From contig UQVV01000056.1 in assembly GCA_900544635.1 (NCBI GenBank), positions 1 to 9,602 on the forward strand: a DNA stretch of 9,602 bases. The letters run 5' to 3'. Shown here in pieces: positions 6,863-9,602 of this stretch (positions are counted from its first letter, which is position 1; every line of letters begins with the position of its first letter). A program made the translations under genes and the position numbers. The notes below the pieces were generated by a model. The model was given only the letters and a program-made list of their open reading frames with translations, was not told the origin of the DNA and searched no databases. Origin of the DNA: an uncultured Cloacibacillus sp. (GTDB taxonomy: Bacteria; Synergistota; Synergistia; Synergistales; Synergistaceae).

Positions 6863-7426
6863 ATGAGCGAGATAAAATACGTAACGCTGCCGCTCGACGA
6901 CGAAACGGCGGAAGCTCTGCGCGCGGGCGACATAGTGCGCCTCTCGGGCAAAATCCTCGTCGGCCGCGACGCCGCGCACAAGCGCATAGTCGAGGCGATA
7001 AAGTCCGGCGCGGAATCGCCCGTCCCGATAAAGGACGAAGTCATCTACTACGCGGGCCCCGCGCCGACGCCTCCCGGAGCCGTCATCGGCCCGATAGGCC
7101 CGACGACGAGCGGACGCATGGACCCCTACGCGCCGCTGCTCATCGAAAAAGGGCTGCGCGGCATGATAGGCAAGGGCAAACGCACGCAGGCCGTCCTTGA
7201 CGCGATGAAGGAGCACAAGGCCGTCTACTTCGGCGCGACCGGCGGAACGGCGGTGCTGCTCGCCGACTGCGTAAAGAGCGCGGAAGCGATAGCCTACGAG
7301 GACCTCGGCCCCGAAGCGGTGCTTCGCCTCGAGGTCAAAGACATGCCGCTGACCGTCATAGCCGACTGCCACGGCGGCAATTTATACGAAAGCGGCCCCG
7401 AGGAGGCGAGAAAGTTAATTTCGTAA
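6863..7426 (+). CDS. Class I fumarate hydratase (or L-tartrate dehydratase) beta subunit
   Basis: 187-residue partner of the alpha subunit, corresponding to the C-terminal (swivelling) domain of single-chain class I fumarases. Seen: LRAGDIVRLSGKILVGRDAAHKR near the N terminus (about 19-41), GPTTSGRMDPY (79-89), MIGKGKRT (101-108) and FGATGGTAVLLA (about 126-137), all typical of the family. A GGGAGAGG ribosome site (6847-6854) overlaps the end of the alpha gene and is 8 nt from the ATG, so the subunits are co-translated from one message. The gene ends in a weak AT-rich hairpin that includes its stop codon. Fumarase versus tartrate dehydratase is undecided, as for alpha. Confidence 0.93.
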   Translation: MSEIKYVTLPLDDETAEALRAGDIVRLSGKILVGRDAAHKRIVEAIKSGAESPVPIKDEVIYYAGPAPTPPGAVIGPIGPTTSGRMDPYAPLLIEKGLRGMIGKGKRTQAVLDAMKEHKAVYFGATGGTAVLLADCVKSAEAIAYEDLGPEAVLRLEVKDMPLTVIADCHGGNLYESGPEEARKLIS

Positions 7427-7433
7427 CTTTTTT
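7411..7433 (+). terminator. Weak AT-rich hairpin overlapping the fumarase beta stop codon
   Basis: AAAGTTA (7411-7417) pairs with TAACTTT (7424-7430) over a 6-nt loop, and T continues to 7433. The right arm contains the stop codon. The stem has only one G-C pair, so termination would be inefficient. TAACTTT occurs again at 7435-7441. Confidence 0.35.
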
Positions 7434-7446
7434 GTAACTTTGAATA

Positions 7447-7476
7447 TAGACCTCACGCTCCGTCAAATGTTAGAAT
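7447..7476 (+). promoter_or_regulatory. Possible promoter for the TAXI 1 leader
   Basis: TAGACC (7447-7452, 4/6) is followed after 18 bases by TAGAAT (7471-7476, 5/6). If used, the transcript would begin near 7483 and carry a leader of about 300 nt before the TAXI gene. The match is modest and the AT-rich surroundings offer alternatives. Confidence 0.3.
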
Positions 7477-7526
7477 TGTACAAAATGTTTTAGTATCTTC
7501 GGATTTTTCGGAAAGGCGGTGAGGTT

Positions 7527-7547
7527 ATGCTTACGTTGCATCTCTGA
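7527..7547 (+). CDS. Possible six-codon leader peptide MLTLHL
   Basis: ATG at 7527 reads MLTLHL then TGA. It is preceded by AAGGCGGTGA (7513-7522), nine of ten bases of the ideal anti-16S complement, with the core 7 nt from the ATG, an unusually strong ribosome site in a region with no longer ORF. No run of one regulatory amino acid is present apart from three Leu in six residues. It could be a leader peptide, the broken start of a lost gene, or chance. Confidence 0.25.
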   Translation: MLTLHL

Positions 7548-7785
7548 CGCTCTGCTTTGTGCGCTGCGCACGGCGTGTGCCATAAGAGAGCGGCCGCTGC
7601 GGTCGGAAGCATAGCTTCGCCCCTTTCGCGTTTCTTGCCATTCCTCCGCACGGCTTGAAAAGTATCCATAGCTCTCCGACTGCCGTCGAATATGCGCCGG
7701 TGTGCGCTTCGATTGGAAAGCGGCGCTCAGCGCGCCGCATGGCTTGGAGTTTCGACGAATTACACTTTCAGTCAGGAGGAACATC

Positions 7786-8739
7786 ATGAATAAGTCGTTC
7801 AGAAAATTTTTCGCAGTTGCGGCGGCCTTCGCAGTCGCGTCGGCAGCTGTCGCCGCTGAGGCCGTAGAGTTCGTAACGATAGGAACGGGGCCGACCGGCG
7901 GCACGTATTACCCCGTCGGCGCAGGCATAGCCAAGATATGGACCGACAATGTGAAGGATATGAGGGCCAACGCGCAGGCGAGCGGCGGCACGCGCAACAA
8001 CATTCAGCTCATGGAGTCAGACGAGGCGCAGGTCATATTCGCCGACGGCCTCCACTACGACGCCTACAACGGACGCGACAGCTACGACGGGCAGGCGAAG
8101 ACCTTCCTCCGCGCGATGGTTCCGCTCTATCCCGAAGCGATTCACATCGTCGCGCATAAAGACAGCGGCATCAAGACGCTCGCCGACCTCGCCGGAAAGC
8201 GCGTCTCCGTCGGAGCGGTCGGCGGCAGCGTCGAGCTTACCTCGGAGAACCTCTTCAAGTGCGCCGGCATAGACCCGGCGAGCATCAAGAAAGAATACCT
8301 CGGCCACAGCGAATCGGTCGCGGCCCTTCAGGATAAGCAGATAGACGCGGCCATCACAGTCGGCGCTATCGGCATATCGAGCGTCGTCGAGCCGATGACG
8401 CTCGGCATAGTCGACCTCATCGACGTGCCCGACGAAGTCGTCGCGAAAATGATAGAGATAACGCCCTACTACGCGCCGCTCACGATACCGAAGGACAGCT
8501 ACAAAGGCCAGACGCGCGACGTTAAGACCTTTTGCAGCCCTAACATCCTCGCCGTCCACGAGAAGCTTTCCGAAGAGTCCGTCTATCAGATGACGAAGGC
8601 GCTCTTCGACCACAAACAGGACCTCGTAGTCATCAGCGCGAGAATGTCCGAGATGGACCCAAGCTATGTCAAGGACATCAAAATCCCGCTCCACCCCGGC
8701 GCGGAGAAGTATTACAAGGAAATAGGCGCGGTCAAGTAA
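7786..8739 (+). CDS. TAXI-family TRAP transporter solute-binding protein 1
   Basis: 317-residue secreted receptor. The N terminus has basic residues followed by a hydrophobic Ala/Val stretch (FFAVAAAFAVASAAVAA, about 8-24) and a probable signal-peptidase I site near residue 23-25. The mature part opens with VTIGTGPTGGTYYPVG, the hallmark of TAXI receptors, followed by NAQASGGTRNNIQLM, VIFADGLHYDAY, the domain-crossing stretch LAGKRVSVGAVGGSVELT, and DKQIDAAITVGAIG. Such proteins bind organic anions (glutamate, oxoglutarate or other carboxylates in studied cases) and pass them to a fused TRAP membrane protein, not seen here. The start at 7786 has CAGGAGGA (7773-7780) 5 nt upstream; an upstream in-frame ATG at 7702 would disrupt the signal peptide. 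The gene ends at a hairpin. Confidence 0.95.
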   Translation: MNKSFRKFFAVAAAFAVASAAVAAEAVEFVTIGTGPTGGTYYPVGAGIAKIWTDNVKDMRANAQASGGTRNNIQLMESDEAQVIFADGLHYDAYNGRDSYDGQAKTFLRAMVPLYPEAIHIVAHKDSGIKTLADLAGKRVSVGAVGGSVELTSENLFKCAGIDPASIKKEYLGHSESVAALQDKQIDAAITVGAIGISSVVEPMTLGIVDLIDVPDEVVAKMIEITPYYAPLTIPKDSYKGQTRDVKTFCSPNILAVHEKLSEESVYQMTKALFDHKQDLVVISARMSEMDPSYVKDIKIPLHPGAEKYYKEIGAVK

Positions 8740-8748
8740 GCCGCGGCC

Positions 8749-8797
8749 GCCGCGGAAAAACTGCGTCGCGGCTAAGCCCGTCCGCTTTTTCCGCGGC
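8749..8797. terminator. Long-loop hairpin after TAXI 1, probable terminator
   Basis: GCCGCGGAAAAA (8749-8760) and TTTTTCCGCGGC (8786-8797) form a perfect 12-bp inverted repeat around a 25-nt loop. A T5 run (8786-8790) follows a small GCGG/CCGC stem inside the loop, so two alternative folds exist. The distal arm is not followed by a long T run, so strength on the + strand is uncertain. Confidence 0.5.
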
Positions 8798-8910
8798 CTT
8801 ACATTAATTCGATATTTTCACAAACTGTCTGAACAAATGCGTCTGTAGAACTATATACACTCGCCGGATATTATAGTACTCTCATGTCATCGTAAGTGGA
8901 GCGACTCTAT

Positions 8911-8925
8911 TGTGAAAAATTCACA
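8911..8925. promoter_or_regulatory. Perfect 15-base palindrome upstream of TAXI 2
   Basis: TGTGAA-AAA-TTCACA is a perfect odd palindrome 47 bases before the TAXI 2 start. Its half-sites TGTGA/TCACA equal those of CRP/FNR-type operators, but the spacer is 5 rather than 6 bases. It may be an operator or a small RNA hairpin in the leader. The AT-rich stretch 8801-8880 just upstream probably holds the promoter (TATATA at 8852, TATTAT at 8869), but I cannot assign a convincing -35. Confidence 0.35.
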
Positions 8926-8972
8926 TGAAGATGGGAAGCTTAGAAATTTTTGAGAGCCGGAGGGTGTGCAGT

Positions 8973-9602
8973 ATGAAAAATTTTGTTGGAGTTTTGTTTG
9001 CGGCGGCGGCGCTGTGCCTGGGCGCGGCGCAGTCGGATGCGGCGACGTTTGTCAACGTCGCCACGGGGTCGACGGGCGGAACCTATTATCCCGTGGGCGC
9101 GGCGATGGCCAAGGTGTGGAACGACACGATTCCCGACATGCGCGCGAACGCGCAGTCGACCGGCGGAACGGCGCAGAATCTTTCGCTTCTCTCGAAGGGC
9201 GAGGCCGAGATCGTCTTCGCTGACGGGCTTTACTATTTCGCCTACGAGGGCATGGGCATGTTCGACGGCAAGCCGATGAAGGGGCTGCGCGCGATCGCGC
9301 CGCTTTACGCGGAGCCGGTGCATTTCCTCGTCGCTAAGGGAAGCGGCATAAAGAGCATAAAGGATCTGAAGGGCAAGCGCGTCTCGGTAGGCGCGGTCGG
9401 AAGCGGAACTGAGATTACGGTGCGCGCGCTTCTGCGGGCGAACGGCATCGACCCCGACAAGGACATCCGCGCGGAGAATCTCGGCCTTTCCGACACCGCC
9501 TCGGCCTTCGCCGACAAGCACATCGACGCGGGGCTCACCGTCGGAGCGCTCGGCATCGCGGGTATCGTCGAGATAATGACCGTCGGGACGGCGGAGCTGA
9601 TA
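8973..9602 (+). CDS. TAXI-family TRAP transporter solute-binding protein 2, 3' truncated
   Basis: An open frame from the ATG at 8973 to the window end (210 codons, no stop), preceded by GGAGGG (8959-8964) 8 nt upstream. The N terminus (KNFVGVLFAAAALCLGAA) is a signal peptide with probable cleavage after SDA (about residue 23); the Cys in it is not in a good lipobox. The mature part contains VATGSTGGTYYPVG, RANAQSTGGTAQN, EIVFADGLYY, KGKRVSVGAVGSGTEIT and DKHIDAGLTVGALGI, matching TAXI 1 nearly block for block with few gaps, so the two are paralogues. About the last third (roughly 100 residues, judged from TAXI 1) lies beyond the window. Its own leader and the hairpin behind TAXI 1 suggest separate transcription. 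TRAP membrane genes may follow downstream, which cannot be seen here. Confidence 0.95.
   Translation, partial: MKNFVGVLFAAAALCLGAAQSDAATFVNVATGSTGGTYYPVGAAMAKVWNDTIPDMRANAQSTGGTAQNLSLLSKGEAEIVFADGLYYFAYEGMGMFDGKPMKGLRAIAPLYAEPVHFLVAKGSGIKSIKDLKGKRVSVGAVGSGTEITVRALLRANGIDPDKDIRAENLGLSDTASAFADKHIDAGLTVGALGIAGIVEIMTVGTAELI

Larger units (their letters stand above)
7427..7785. other. 359-base gene-free region upstream of the first TAXI gene
   Basis: The first part (about 7427-7510) is AT-rich and promoter-like, with the GTAACTTT tandem repeat and the palindrome TTGTACAA (7476-7483). The rest (about 7540-7770) is GC-richer, shows no convincing protein in any frame, and holds several short inverted repeats: GTGCGC-T-GCGCAC (7559-7571), GAAGC-ATA-GCTTC (7606-7618), and GCGGCGC/GCGCCGC arms close to 7720-7739. 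Minus-strand frames are open but lack a ribosome site and known motifs. It may be a long 5' untranslated leader, a structured RNA, a dispersed repeat or a decayed gene; nothing visible decides between them. Confidence 0.6.

Noticed and set aside
7531..7740. 69-codon minus-strand ORF in the gene-free region
   Set aside because: No ribosome site upstream and no recognisable motif; several overlapping frames are open here, so openness is weak evidence. Kept only as part of the unexplained-region finding.
7559..7740. CRISPR-like or tandem-repeat array in the gene-free region
   Set aside because: The inverted repeats are short and different from each other, with no regularly spaced direct repeats.
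7702..7785. N-terminal extension of TAXI 1 to an upstream ATG
   Set aside because: It would place 28 residues before a normal signal peptide and has no ribosome site; the ATG at 7786 has an excellent one.
8966..9223. Overlapping + strand ORFs in other frames at the TAXI 2 locus (8966-9223, 8983-9279)
   Set aside because: The frame from 8973 encodes a clear TAXI receptor running off the window; the other frames are Arg-rich shadows.

Overview
The window looks like chromosomal DNA of an anaerobic bacterium of the phylum Synergistota (Cloacibacillus/Synergistes-like). This is inference: no rRNA or marker gene is present. It rests on GC-rich coding sequence that still uses ATA heavily for isoleucine, on a DUF3798-type binding protein beside an RbsA/MglA-like ABC transporter, on a two-subunit class I fumarase, and on tandem TAXI-type TRAP binding proteins. 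All supported genes lie on the + strand. The long minus-strand open frames appear to be shadows of GC-rich coding sequence.

Layout. (1) 3-674 is the 3' part of a DUF3798-like extracytoplasmic binding protein, closed by a strong intrinsic terminator. (2) 772-800 is a sigma70-like promoter followed by a tight four-gene operon: a double-domain ABC ATPase (878-2500), two paralogous permeases (2520-3566 and 3566-4657) and a small membrane-anchored protein of unknown function (4660-5139). A second GC-rich terminator hairpin follows. (3) 5212-5859 is a histidine-phosphatase (phosphoglycerate-mutase-like) gene whose ribosome binding site sits directly behind that terminator. (4) 5992-7426 encodes the alpha and beta subunits of a class I [4Fe-4S] fumarate hydratase/tartrate dehydratase, preceded by a promoter whose -35 box lies inside a perfect inverted repeat. 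(5) 7427-7785 is a 359-base gene-free stretch with an AT-rich, promoter-like head, a consensus-quality ribosome binding site on a six-codon ORF, and a body I cannot explain. (6) 7786-8739 is a complete TAXI-family TRAP solute receptor, ending in a hairpin. (7) From 8973 to the window end is a second, closely related TAXI receptor, cut off at its 3' end.

How the parts may work together. The first block is a complete ABC importer (binding protein, fused ATPases, permease pair) plus an unknown anchored accessory, with unknown substrate. The fumarase interconverts fumarate and malate (or is a related hydro-lyase). The TAXI receptors could deliver organic acids such as dicarboxylates to central metabolism, but their membrane subunits are not in the window, so this link is inferred only from proximity. 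I found no CRISPR array, tRNA, rRNA, transposase or phage gene. The least explained parts are the ABC accessory protein, the unusual ATPase motifs, and the 7427-7785 leader.
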